Source: Azoarcus_F sp048158365
GTDB taxonomy: Bacteria; Pseudomonadota; Gammaproteobacteria; Burkholderiales; Rhodocyclaceae
Assembly (NCBI GenBank): GCA_048158365.1
Contig: JBLLNL010000001.1
Length of the DNA: 64,000 nt
Direction: 5' to 3' (one strand)
Part shown: piece by piece, positions 1-11,870 of the stretch
Position numbering within the stretch: position 1 is the stretch's first letter
Layout: each line of letters begins with the position of its first letter
The notes under the pieces: model-generated
The model's input: only the letters and a program-made list of their open reading frames with translations
What the model was told of the DNA's origin: nothing
Database searches by the model: none
Position numbers and translations under genes: made by a program

Positions 1-2027
<2,027 letters not shown>

Positions 2028-2047
2028 GACAGACACAGGAGGAGAAC

Positions 2048-3202
2048 ATGCCCGGTTTGTTGCCTGACGTCGATCCGGACGGATTGCTGGAATATTCGGT
2101 GGTCTTCACTGACCGCTCGCTCAATCACATGTCGCAGGCCTTCCAGCAGGTCATGCGCGACATCTCCCGGTCACTGAAGCAGGTCTATGCCGCGCATTCG
2201 GTCGTGGTCGTGCCGGGTGGCGGCAGCTATGCGATGGAAGCGGTCGCCCGCCAGTTCGGGACCGGCCGGAAATGCCTGGTGGTGCGCAACGGCTGGTTCA
2301 GCTACCGGTGGACCCAGATCTTCGACATGGGTGCGATCCCGTCCGAGGCGATCGTGATGAAGGCCCGTCCGCTCGAGGCGGGTGCGCAGTCCGCCTGGGC
2401 GCCGGCACCGCTGGACGAAGTCGTCACCCGCATCCTTGCGGAACGGCCGCAGGTCGTGTTCGCCCCGCATGTCGAAACCTCGGCCGGCATCATGCTGCCG
2501 GACGACTACATCCGCGCGGTGGCCGACGCGGCGCATTCGGTCGGCGGCATCATGGTGCTGGACTGCGTCGCATCCGGGGCGATGTGGGTGGACATGCAGG
2601 CTTGCGGCGTGGACGTGCTGATCAGTGCGCCGCAGAAAGGCTGGAGCGCGTCACCGTGCGCCGGGCTGGTGATGCTGAGCGAGCTTGCGCGCGAGCGCAT
2701 CGATGCGACCACCAGCACCAGCTTCGCGTGCGACCTGCGCAAATGGCTGCAGATCATGGAGGCCTACGAGAGCGGCGGCCATGCCTATCACGCGACGCTG
2801 CCGACCGACGGCCTGCGCGGCCTGCGCGACGCGATCGACGAGACCCTGGCCTGCGGCCTGGACCGGCTCAAGCTCGCGCAGCGGGAGCTTGGTGAGCGGG
2901 TCAGGGCGGTGCTGGCCGAGAGGGGTTTCCCGAGTGTCGCTGCGGCGGGTTTCGAGGCCCCTGGCGTGGTGGTCTGCCATACGCTCGACGATGGCATCAA
3001 GAGCGGGGCGCGCTTCGCGCAGGTCGGCCTGCAGACCGCCGCCGGTGTACCGCTGCAGTGCGACGAACCAGCGGATTTCAAGACCTTCCGGATCGGCCTG
3101 TTCGGCCTCGACAAGTTGCAGGACATCGATCGCACCGTCGCGAACCTGACGCTGGCGCTGGAGCGGGTCACCGCCGAAATGCAGCCGTCGGTGTCCGTGT
3201 AG
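2048..3202 (+). CDS. Class V (PLP-dependent) aminotransferase
   Basis: Soluble PLP enzyme of aminotransferase class V, 384 residues, related to alanine/serine-glyoxylate aminotransferases. The N-terminal half shows the substrate and phosphate-binding segment VVPGGGSYAMEAVARQF, and the PLP-lysine region reads SAPQKGWSASP with Lys197 as the likely Schiff-base residue. The start is set by a strong Shine-Dalgarno sequence (AGGAGG) just upstream of ATG 2048; the frame stays open far upstream only because of high GC. It follows ygiQ closely. Substrates cannot be told from sequence alone. Confidence 0.88.
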   Translation: MPGLLPDVDPDGLLEYSVVFTDRSLNHMSQAFQQVMRDISRSLKQVYAAHSVVVVPGGGSYAMEAVARQFGTGRKCLVVRNGWFSYRWTQIFDMGAIPSEAIVMKARPLEAGAQSAWAPAPLDEVVTRILAERPQVVFAPHVETSAGIMLPDDYIRAVADAAHSVGGIMVLDCVASGAMWVDMQACGVDVLISAPQKGWSASPCAGLVMLSELARERIDATTSTSFACDLRKWLQIMEAYESGGHAYHATLPTDGLRGLRDAIDETLACGLDRLKLAQRELGERVRAVLAERGFPSVAAAGFEAPGVVVCHTLDDGIKSGARFAQVGLQTAAGVPLQCDEPADFKTFRIGLFGLDKLQDIDRTVANLTLALERVTAEMQPSVSV

Positions 3203-3216
3203 CGCCGGCGGCGGGC

Positions 3217-3837
3217 TCAGCGCAGGCGCAGGATGCGGATCGCACCGTTGAACACCACGGCCGCGATGATGACGCCGATGATCCAGTCCGGCCACGCGCT
3301 GCCGGTCATCGCGACCAGCAGTCCGGCCAGGATCACGCCGCAGTTGGCGATCACGTCGTTGGCCGAAAAGATGAAGCTCGCGCGCATATGCGCGCCGCCG
3401 TGGCGGTGCTTGGCGATCAGCAGCAGACAGGTCACGTTGGCCACCAGCGCGACCGCCGCCACCGCCATCATCGCCGCGCCCATCGGCTCGGCCCCGAACA
3501 GCACGCGGCGGCCGACCTCGAGCAGTGCGCCCAGTGCGAGCAGCATCTGGAACCAGCCGGACAGATGGGCGGCACGCAGCTTCAGCGCGGCGCTGCGACC
3601 GACCGCGTAGAGCGCCAGCGCATAGACCGTGGCGTCCGCGAACATGTCCAGCGAATCGGCGATCAGGCCGGCCGACTGCGCCCACAGCCCGGCGCCGAAC
3701 TCGGCGACGAACATGAACGCGTTGATGCCGAGCAACCACCACAGCACGTTGCGCTGCATCGCATCGTCGCTGTCGGTCAATGCCTGGCTGCACGCACAGC
3801 CGCCACCGCATTCGCTCGTCGTCGCTTTCGGTTCCAT
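3217..3837 (-). CDS. Small cation diffusion facilitator (CDF) family transporter
   Basis: Inner-membrane metal efflux protein of the CDF family, 206 residues. The N-terminus is Cys-rich (ECGGGCAC), probably a soft-metal binding tail. It is followed by about five or six hydrophobic helices. Metal-site signatures are DSLDMFAD in the second helix and SANDVIAN in the fifth. The protein is shorter than typical CDF exporters (about 300 residues) and lacks the cytoplasmic C-terminal domain, as in a known small subfamily. It converges with the aminotransferase and is divergent from the cytochrome gene at 3856, with only 18 bases between the starts. Confidence 0.85.
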   Translation of the reverse strand: MEPKATTSECGGGCACSQALTDSDDAMQRNVLWWLLGINAFMFVAEFGAGLWAQSAGLIADSLDMFADATVYALALYAVGRSAALKLRAAHLSGWFQMLLALGALLEVGRRVLFGAEPMGAAMMAVAAVALVANVTCLLLIAKHRHGGAHMRASFIFSANDVIANCGVILAGLLVAMTGSAWPDWIIGVIIAAVVFNGAIRILRLR

Positions 3838-3855
3838 ATTTATCAGGAAAGTCTA

Positions 3856-4314
3856 ATGTCGATAGTCTACCGTCTTCCGTCCTGGCCTGTGTTGCTCGCG
3901 TGCGCGACGCTGCTGACCGCATGCGGCCGTGGCGGGCCGTCCGATGGTATCGACCCGAACGACGCGGCCCAGGTCGCGCTGGGCGAGGGGCTGTACGCCC
4001 GGCACTGCGCGAGCTGTCACGGCACCGAGCTCGAGGGGCAGCCCGACTGGCGCAGCCGCCTGCAGAACGGTCGCCTGCCGGCCCCGCCGCACGACCAGAG
4101 CGGCCACACCTGGCACCATCGCAATGCCGACCTGATCGCGATGACCCGCGACGGCCTGGTGCCGCCGCTCGCGCCGGCAGGCTACGAGAGCGACATGCCG
4201 GCCTATGCGGGCGTACTGAGCGACGCCGAGATCCGCGCGGTGTTCGCATATATCCAGAGCACCTGGCCGCCCGAGGTGTGGGAGATCCGGCGCAAGATGC
4301 TGGAGAATCGGTGA
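3856..4314 (+). CDS. Lipoprotein c-type cytochrome
   Basis: Monohaem class I cytochrome c, 152 residues, probably anchored in the envelope by lipid. Residues 1-23 form a lipoprotein signal with lipobox LTAC (Cys23). The haem motif CASCH lies at residues 51-55, with His55 as proximal ligand, and Met114 in SDMPAY is the likely distal ligand. Start ATG 3856 puts the signal peptide at the N-terminus. It is transcribed divergently from the CDF transporter. A role in metal handling or respiration is inference only. Confidence 0.85.
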   Translation: MSIVYRLPSWPVLLACATLLTACGRGGPSDGIDPNDAAQVALGEGLYARHCASCHGTELEGQPDWRSRLQNGRLPAPPHDQSGHTWHHRNADLIAMTRDGLVPPLAPAGYESDMPAYAGVLSDAEIRAVFAYIQSTWPPEVWEIRRKMLENR

Positions 4315-4336
4315 CCGAAGAAGGGGCTCCTCGGTC
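4313..4336 (+). terminator. Possible hairpin terminator after the cytochrome gene
   Basis: GACCGA (4313-4318) and TCGGTC (4331-4336) can pair, overlapping the stop codon of the cytochrome gene. There is no T-run after it, so this is a weak call. It also sits at the right boundary of the defence island. Confidence 0.3.
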
Positions 4337-4348
4337 ATGTGAAGGTCC

Positions 4349-4441
4349 TCATGGGAGTTCATCCAAAGCCGTCGCATAAGCCAGGCCGGCAAGCTGCTCC
4401 AGCAGCGCGGAGTCGGATTGGGCTTCGGAAAGAAATGCCAT
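4349..4441 (-). pseudogene. hsdR: Remnant of hsdR (type I restriction subunit), N-terminal stub
   Basis: The frame starts with an ATG at 4441 that overlaps the stop of the RhuM-Fic gene in a TGATG junction, as expected for a coupled operon gene. It encodes 30 residues beginning MAFLSEAQSDSALLEQLAGL, which resembles the first residues of HsdR (typically M-FLSEA---QALLEQL-GLGY). After about 23 residues the similarity stops, and a TGA follows at 4349-4351. The more than 700-codon body of hsdR is absent, and the cytochrome c gene begins its 3' end only 35 bases further on. I read it as a gene start left behind by a large deletion. The similarity is from memory of the family, not from a search. 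Confidence 0.6.
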
Positions 4442-5445
4442 CAGATGCCACCTGTGTTGGCACTGTCTTTTAGCAGTACAAAATGTTCCACCAGCTTCAC
4501 CATCAATTCCTTTTGCTCCGGCTTGCTCTCAGCCACCAGCAGCGCCAGTGCCACCAGGGTGTTGTCGTTGACCAGCCTCTCCACGGGCCGCGCCAGCAAA
4601 TGCTGGTTCAGGCGCAAATACCACAGGAACAGGAACGACCCGGTGCGTTTATTGCCATCGGCCAGAGGGTGGTTCTTGATGACGAAGTACAGCAGGTGCG
4701 CCGCCCGGCTGGCGACATTGGGATAGAACAGATCGTCGCCAAAGCCCTGCTCGATCGTGGCGATACTCGATGCCAGGCCGTCGCCGCGCAATTGGCCGAA
4801 CAGTTCCGTGGCTTCACCCTTGGCGATCAGCTCCCGCTTGAGCTGGGCAATCGCGGTGAGCGCGTCATCCAGTTGCAGCGAGCGCATGTTCTGTTGTTTG
4901 CCGCTCTGCCCGGTCAGGCTCTGTTCGTCGTAGCTTTGCAGCAAGCTCCAACTGCGGGCGTAATCGGTGATCACCCCGAGCACAGCTGTACCCTCGGTGC
5001 TGACCAGTTGCTGGTTGGCCAGGGTGCGCGAGAGCAGATCCAGCGCCTGCTCGAACGCGATGCCGCGTTCTTTAAGTCGTTGTTGGTTGAGGCTGTAACC
5101 CTCGACCAGATGCTGACGCAGCACGCCAGTGGCCCACTGCCGGAAGCGGGTAGCGCGGCTGGAATTGACCCGGTAGCCGACGGAGATGATGGCGTCGAGG
5201 TTGTAGTGCTTGAGCTGACGTTTGACTTGGCGCGCCCCTTCCCGACGAACTGCCGAGAAATCCTCGGTAGTTGCCAGTTCTTCCAACTCCTTGTCTGCGT
5301 GAATATTCTTCAAGTGCAGGCTAACGTTGTCGGTTGACGTGCCGAACAACTCTGCCATCTGCGCCTGAGTCAGCCAGACGGTTTCACCCTCTAACCGCAC
5401 CTGCACTGGTTGATCGCCGGATTCGAAAATCACGATGTTACTCAT
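4441..5445 (-). CDS. RhuM-Fic protein (virulence RhuM family with C-terminal Fic/Doc domain)
   Basis: A 334-residue protein of the family found beside type I restriction systems. The N-terminal part (about residues 1-130) is RhuM-like and contains the helix-turn-helix-like segment WLTQAQMAELFGTSTDNVS at 24-42. The C-terminal part is a Fic/Doc domain with the catalytic motif HPLADGNKRTG (His259, Asp263, Asn265, Arg267). Such domains transfer AMP or phosphate to target proteins. Start ATG 5445 (MSNIVIF) fits family members; the frame is open further upstream only through the remnant of another gene. No separate antitoxin gene is seen. It overlaps the hsdR stub by one base. Confidence 0.85.
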   Translation of the reverse strand: MSNIVIFESGDQPVQVRLEGETVWLTQAQMAELFGTSTDNVSLHLKNIHADKELEELATTEDFSAVRREGARQVKRQLKHYNLDAIISVGYRVNSSRATRFRQWATGVLRQHLVEGYSLNQQRLKERGIAFEQALDLLSRTLANQQLVSTEGTAVLGVITDYARSWSLLQSYDEQSLTGQSGKQQNMRSLQLDDALTAIAQLKRELIAKGEATELFGQLRGDGLASSIATIEQGFGDDLFYPNVASRAAHLLYFVIKNHPLADGNKRTGSFLFLWYLRLNQHLLARPVERLVNDNTLVALALLVAESKPEQKELMVKLVEHFVLLKDSANTGGI

Positions 5446-5566
5446 GGGTTCCGTCCGCGGGTTTTGTGGCTCCCGAATTCCGTGTCCCCGCCAGCGCGAG
5501 CATATCCAGCCCGGCGCTTTCACGCGCCCAGGTCAGCAGCTCGGGGTTGGCCGGGATGCGGGTCAA
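5438..5566 (-). pseudogene. Remnant of an XRE/ImmA-IrrE-type gene, N-terminal stub
   Basis: The frame begins at TTG 5566, overlapping the stop of the DUF4276 gene, and encodes 42 residues starting LTRIPANPELLTWARESAGL. This resembles the N-terminus of XRE-HTH/ImmA-IrrE metallopeptidase proteins (M-RIPVNPELL-WAR--AGL), which are frequent in restriction islands. After about residue 22 the match is lost and a TAA follows at 5438-5440, inside the start of the RhuM-Fic gene. The HTH and the HExxH peptidase region are gone. I interpret it as the 5' end of a deleted gene. The identification rests on about 20 residues. Confidence 0.45.
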
Positions 5567-6174
5567 GTCAGTAACGCCTCCATGCCATCCACAAAGACCT
5601 GCAAGCTTCGGGAGCGATTCTGTTCAATATGCATATGAGGCGCGATACGGCGGGCGGCATCGATCTTGGGGAAGCTGCTCTTGTAGATGCCGTACTTCTT
5701 CAGGAAACGATGCAAGGCTTCCCAACTGCCGCCATTGTCCGGATTGCGGAAGATCCCCGTTTTTTGCGAAATCGCCGGCAGGCTGGGAAACGCCTTGCGC
5801 AAGGCGGTTGGGTCGCCAATGAACCAGGATTCCAGTTCCTCGATGACAATCCGGTTCAACACCATGAACCGCCCATCGGCAGAAGGAGCGGATTTGGTCG
5901 GCAATCCGGCCGCAGCAGCCATCCTCTCAAGCTCCGTCTTGAGTTGTTCGCAATCGTCATCATCCCGATCCACCAGCACCACGACCCGCAGCGACTCGCC
6001 CCTTGCGATGCGTTGGCCATAGGCAGCCAATCGTTGTGGTAGCACTTTCAATAGTTTGTACTTGCTGCCCAGATTGATCACTCTGGCGCGGGCGCGATTC
6101 CGCAAGACGCGAGGCAGCAGGTGGCGTAGCGCCTCTTCCGTGGACTGCTCTTCGACGAGAAACTCGATCTGCAT
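5563..6174 (-). CDS. DUF4276 family protein, TOPRIM-like
   Basis: A 203-residue protein of the DUF4276 family, placed directly after an AAA ATPase. It shows the layout of a TOPRIM fold: a conserved acidic strand end FLVEEQ (Glu8/Glu9) and a second acidic motif VLVDRDDDDC (Asp69, Asp71). A further conserved segment IVIEELESWFIGD lies at 110-121. In OLD, Gabija and PARIS systems a TOPRIM nuclease works with such an ATPase, so a nuclease or effector role is likely but inferred. ATG 6174 forms a TGATG overlap with the ATPase stop; GTG 6177 is an alternative start giving a four-base overlap. Confidence 0.78.
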   Translation of the reverse strand: MQIEFLVEEQSTEEALRHLLPRVLRNRARARVINLGSKYKLLKVLPQRLAAYGQRIARGESLRVVVLVDRDDDDCEQLKTELERMAAAAGLPTKSAPSADGRFMVLNRIVIEELESWFIGDPTALRKAFPSLPAISQKTGIFRNPDNGGSWEALHRFLKKYGIYKSSFPKIDAARRIAPHMHIEQNRSRSLQVFVDGMEALLT

Positions 6175-7375
6175 CACTGTGGCTCCACCGGAGACAGTGG
6201 ATCGCCAACATCGAAATGTCCCTCCATCCAGAGTTCACCCAGGTGCGCACCTTGATCGAGGAATGCCCGAATCCCTTGCATGCCAGCGACCCGGCGAACC
6301 CTGGTGTAGCCGTCGGCGGCGCGATACAGCACACGGACCTCTTCAGGTCGCAACGGATTGATGAAGAATGGCGAATGGGTGGTGACGATTAACTGAGTGC
6401 GCTCCGATGCCTGCTGGCACTCCTCGGCCAGTTCGGGCAGCAGGCGCGGATGCAGGTAGTTTTCTGGCTCTTCAATGCCGATCAATTGCGGCGGGTCCGG
6501 ATCGTAGAGCACCGTCAGGTAAGCCAGCATTTTGAGCGTGCCGTCCGATACGAAGCGTGAAAGCACCGGTGTAGAGAATGGCGCATCCTTGACCAGCAAC
6601 AGCAGGCGGCTGTCCTGCAAGACCTCTGCCTCTACCTTCTCGATGCGTGGGATGCGCCGACGCAGCGTCTCGAAGATCTGTTCCAGGCGTTGCGGATGCT
6701 GTTCCCGCAAATACTGGATGACATTCGGCAGGTTGCTCCCGGTCGGCGACAGACGTTCCTCCGCGCCCGCCTCGGGGTTGCCACGCGCTGCATCTGCAGA
6801 CAGGTACGACAGGTGCCAGCCGGTGATGAAGCTGCGCAGCGCAATTACGCGCGGGTTTTCCGCAAGCGTGCCAAGGGTATTGACCGCCAGCACATCGGGG
6901 CCAGACAGCGTTTTGTCAATGCGGGTGTCGTTTGCTTCGGGGCTTTCCCCGGTGATGACCTTGCCTTGACCGTACTGATAATCGAGAAAATGAAATGGCG
7001 CCGCAGGGTGGCCCCGCTTCCAGCGCAGAAACTCCCGCTTGACCACGGGTCCTTTGCCTTGCTCCTCGATCTCCAGGTGATACGTGATCAGCGGTGAGCC
7101 GCGCTTCTCGCGGTACTGGATCTCGATGACGATGGAACCGTCCTGATCGCGGCTGCGCAGTTCACGAAACCGGCCCCGCCGCTCCCACGCCTTGCGCAAA
7201 CCGTCGGAGAAACACTCGGCCAGAAAAGCAAAGACATCGAACACCGTAGACTTCCCGCTGCCGTTCGGACCCAGCAATACGGTCAGCGGCGTCAGCTTTT
7301 CCAAGGTGATGTCCTTCAATGCGCGATAGTTACGCACATGCAGGCGTTCGATGCGTGGCGGATGGATGGTGTCGC

Positions 7376-7379
<4 letters not shown>
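6174..7379 (-). CDS. AAA family ATPase (OLD/RecF-like), partner of the DUF4276 protein
   Basis: A 401-residue ABC-type ATPase. The N-terminal MSDTIHPPRIERLHVRNYRA is the RecF/OLD-type opening strand. Walker A is GPNGSGKST at residues 37-45, a signature-like VSDGTLKML lies in the C-terminal half, Walker B is LIGIEEPENYLHP, and the switch histidine is in TTHSPFFINP. There is no TOPRIM domain on the same chain; the next gene supplies it. It overlaps the hsdM-hsdS hybrid by four bases (ATGA), so the genes form one operon. Known defence systems with a similar split are PARIS (AriA/AriB) and related ATPase-TOPRIM pairs. Confidence 0.85.
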
Positions 7380-8926
<1,547 letters not shown>

Positions 8927-9004
8927 GCTTTCATATCCCGTGGTCGTTCCGGGATCCTATCACGCATGCACCATACTGGCCGTCAGCCCCGGATGGGGAC
9001 GCCG

Positions 9005-11251
9005 TCACTCCACCCTGGCCGCGCGCGCCGAGTAGTCGCCGCCGATGCGTTCCGGCAGGGTTTCGAGCGAGCGCATGCGGCGGCGCAGTTCGTCGCCGAC
9101 CTGGCGCAGGTCGGTCTCGGAGCGCACGACCCGCGGCGTGATCATGACCAGCAGTTCGGTGCGGCTGGCATTGTTCGTCGTGGTCGAGAACAGCGCGCCG
9201 AACACCGGGATCTCCTGCAGGACCGGCACGCCCTGACGGCCGCGGATCGCGTTGTCCCGGATCAGGCCGCCGAGCACGACGCTCTCGCCCGAGCGCACCG
9301 CGACCCGGCTGGAGATATGACGCTGAAGGAAGCTGCGCTGCCCGGTCGCGACATCGACCTGGCCGACATCGGTGACCGACTGGTCGACCATCATCGACAC
9401 CAGGCCGCCCGCATTCACCGAAGGCGTCACCGACAGCATCACGCCGGTGTCCTTGAACTCGATGCTGCTGGTGGTGGTGCCGCCGTCGCTGATCGTCGTC
9501 GACGAACGCACCGGCTGCTGGTCGCCGACCTGTATCGTCGCGGTGTGGTTGTCCTGCACCAGCACGCTCGGGCTCGAGATAACGTTCACCAGCGACTTTT
9601 CGGCCAGTGCGTTCAGCACCGCGCGGATCTCGCCGACACCATTGGTGATCGTGTAAGAGAAGCCCGGTCCGCCGGACGCGATCTGGCCGGTCGGTGAATT
9701 GCCGAGGATGCCGGTGCCGGTGCGGTCCCCGCCGATCCCGCCACTGAAATACCATTGCAGCCCGTACTTGAGGTCGTCGCTGAGCGTGACCTCGAGGATG
9801 CTGGCCTCGATCAGCACCTGGGTCGGTGCGATATCGAGGCGGCGCAAGGCGGCCTCGACCTTGCCGTAGGCCCCGGGCGGCGCGTAGATCAGCAGCGCGT
9901 TGTTGCGCACGTCGGCGACCACGCGGATGTCGGGCGCGAGCGTGACCTGAGCGACCTCGCCGCCGTTGCCCGTGGTGCCGTCGCCACGTATCGGCATCGT
10001 GCCGGCCGTCGCCATGTCGCCGATGGCGACTGGCTGCAGTCCGGGTGCGACCGCCTGCAGGCGTTCCGGTTGTTGCGCGAGTTCGCCGCCGAACACCGCG
10101 TTCAGCAGATGCGCGAGGTGTTCGGCCGCGCCGTTCTGGACCGGATACACGTACAGCTGCGGCTCGGTGCCGCTGTTGCCGGCGCGGTCGAAGCGCGCGA
10201 TCCAGTCGCGCACGCGATCCAGGTAATGGGCCCGCGGCGTCACCACCAGCAGCGCATTCAGCTGCTCGATCGGCATCAGGCGCACCACGCCGCCGACCGG
10301 ACCGCCGGCTGAGCGAGCCGGCTCGCCACCGTCTGCGTCGCGCGCCATCGTCGCATCCACGCCAGCGAGCACGTTTTTCAGCGCCGCCTGCATGTCCTGC
10401 ACCGAAATATGCTGCAGCGGAAACAGGCCGACCGACATGCCGGCGAGCATATCCACGTCGAAGCTGTTGACGATCTCGAGCCAGCCCTCTACCTGCGGAC
10501 CGGTGCCGGCCATCACGATCAGGTTGCGCGCGCCGTCGACCCGCCGCAGCGCCTCGGGGCCGGCCAGCGCCTCGATGATCTCGGCCATCGCGGCTGCGCC
10601 GATGAAGCGCAGCGGCACGACCACGAGCTTGTGGCCGGCGGGAAGCGAGCCGACGCTGCCGAACACCGGTGCGATGCCACGTAGTGTGTCCGGCTTGCCG
10701 ACATGGTGGATGCCGCTCGAATCGCGCACGATCGCGAGCCCGTTGCTGTGCAGCAGCGACTCGAACACCGCGAACAGCTGGTCCTGGGGCAGCGGGTTGT
10801 GGGTCTGGATCGTGACCGAGCCGCTGACCGGCTGGCTGATCGCGTAGGGCAGGCCGAGCAGGTCACCCAGCACGGCATGCACGACCTCGGTGATCGGCGC
10901 CTGATCGAAGTTCAGCGACACGCGCTCGCCGCTGAGCCTGATCGGCGGGCGGGCCGCCGGCGGCGCGAACATGCGGTCGTTGCCGCGTACCAGCGTCGGT
11001 TGCGTCACCGGGGCTTCTGTCGTACCCGGCGCCTCCGGCGCATCCGCGGACATCGCGGCCAAGGATGGCGGCGGGGCCACCGCTGCGGCGGGCTGCGTCG
11101 CCCACACGCTCGCAACCGGCGCGGCGGACGACGACAGCGCTGCCGGGTCGGAGGCGGGCAGGCCGGCGCAGCCCAGCAGGGTCAGGCACAGGCCAAACGC
11201 AGCGAGGCGGGTCGAGCAAGGCGCTGTTGCGGATGCAGCGTGGAGATTCAT
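9005..11251 (-). CDS. gspD: Type II secretion system secretin GspD
   Basis: Outer-membrane secretin forming the exit channel of type II secretion, 748 residues. It has a lipoprotein signal with lipobox LLGC (Cys28). The N0 domain begins around VSLNFDQAPITEVVHAVLGD and is followed by N1-N3 domains. The C-terminal secretin domain contains QVLIEASILEVTLSDDLKYG and the final VPVLQEIPVFGALFSTTT region. Start ATG 11251 is chosen because it gives the signal peptide and has AGGAA five bases upstream; the frame is open 68 codons further. A lipidated secretin may reach the outer membrane without a separate pilotin. It is the last gene of the gsp operon. Confidence 0.93.
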   Translation of the reverse strand: MNLHAASATAPCSTRLAAFGLCLTLLGCAGLPASDPAALSSSAAPVASVWATQPAAAVAPPPSLAAMSADAPEAPGTTEAPVTQPTLVRGNDRMFAPPAARPPIRLSGERVSLNFDQAPITEVVHAVLGDLLGLPYAISQPVSGSVTIQTHNPLPQDQLFAVFESLLHSNGLAIVRDSSGIHHVGKPDTLRGIAPVFGSVGSLPAGHKLVVVPLRFIGAAAMAEIIEALAGPEALRRVDGARNLIVMAGTGPQVEGWLEIVNSFDVDMLAGMSVGLFPLQHISVQDMQAALKNVLAGVDATMARDADGGEPARSAGGPVGGVVRLMPIEQLNALLVVTPRAHYLDRVRDWIARFDRAGNSGTEPQLYVYPVQNGAAEHLAHLLNAVFGGELAQQPERLQAVAPGLQPVAIGDMATAGTMPIRGDGTTGNGGEVAQVTLAPDIRVVADVRNNALLIYAPPGAYGKVEAALRRLDIAPTQVLIEASILEVTLSDDLKYGLQWYFSGGIGGDRTGTGILGNSPTGQIASGGPGFSYTITNGVGEIRAVLNALAEKSLVNVISSPSVLVQDNHTATIQVGDQQPVRSSTTISDGGTTTSSIEFKDTGVMLSVTPSVNAGGLVSMMVDQSVTDVGQVDVATGQRSFLQRHISSRVAVRSGESVVLGGLIRDNAIRGRQGVPVLQEIPVFGALFSTTTNNASRTELLVMITPRVVRSETDLRQVGDELRRRMRSLETLPERIGGDYSARAARVE

Positions 11252-11318
11252 GGCGTTCCTGCGATCTGGGTCATGGGATGAGCGTGCTGTGGGTGGCGGG
11301 GCCTGCGGCCCGGGGGCG

Positions 11319-11870
11319 TCAGTCGGCTTCGTTTTCATCTGCGTCGGGCACATCCGCTTGCGCCGGACCCTCGTATGCGTCCGGGGCCTGCGGCAGCACG
11401 CGTCGTTGCAGCGCGAGTTCGAAACCGCTGCCGTCGTCCGCGACGAAGCGCGCATGCGTGTCGTCCACGGCGAGCAGGATCAGCCCGCCGACGCGCTCGC
11501 CGGTGCGCACGCGTGTTGCCGCGCCGTCGATCATCAGGATCGCGCCGCCGGCGGATTCGGTGCTGAATACGCCGACCAGTGCGATGTCGGCTGGCGTCGC
11601 AGCGGACGCTGGAGTCGAGCCTGGCGCCGCCGGACGCCGACCCGGGTTGAACAATGGACGGGCGGCGATCTCGGCGAGCGCGTCCGGCATGACATCTGCC
11701 GTCGCCGGTGGATCGGTCACGCCCGGCGCCAGGCTCAGGAACAGCGTGTCGGGAGAGGCCTGCGGCGCAGGTGGCGTCCACACCCTTTCGGCGCCGATCC
11801 AGCGGGCGGCAAGTGCTGCGGCGAGCAGCATGCACAGCGCGGCGAGCAGGGTCGATGCGGAGCGCTTCAT
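11319..11870 (-). CDS. GspC/GspN-like type II secretion protein (PulC homology-region domain)
   Basis: A 183-residue inner-membrane protein with one N-terminal transmembrane helix (about residues 7-24) and a periplasmic domain. The segment EIAARPLFNPGRRP followed by ALVGVFSTESAGGAILMIDG is the homology-region (HR) domain of GspC/PulC, which contacts the N0 domain of the secretin. No PDZ or coiled-coil C-terminus is present. Its place between gspM and gspD matches XpsN in Xanthomonas, which serves the GspC role. It overlaps gspM by four bases. Confidence 0.75.
   Translation of the reverse strand: MKRSASTLLAALCMLLAAALAARWIGAERVWTPPAPQASPDTLFLSLAPGVTDPPATADVMPDALAEIAARPLFNPGRRPAAPGSTPASAATPADIALVGVFSTESAGGAILMIDGAATRVRTGERVGGLILLAVDDTHARFVADDGSGFELALQRRVLPQAPDAYEGPAQADVPDADENEAD

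Noticed and set aside
2651..4249. Long antisense frames over the aminotransferase, CDF and cytochrome genes
   Set aside because: Arg/Ala/Gly-rich translations without motifs, typical of GC-rich shadow frames. The genes on the other frames have clear domains.
8934..8955. Short inverted repeat ATCCCG/CGGGAT between hsdM and gspD
   Set aside because: Only 6-7 pairs with no T-run; it could be chance in GC-rich sequence.
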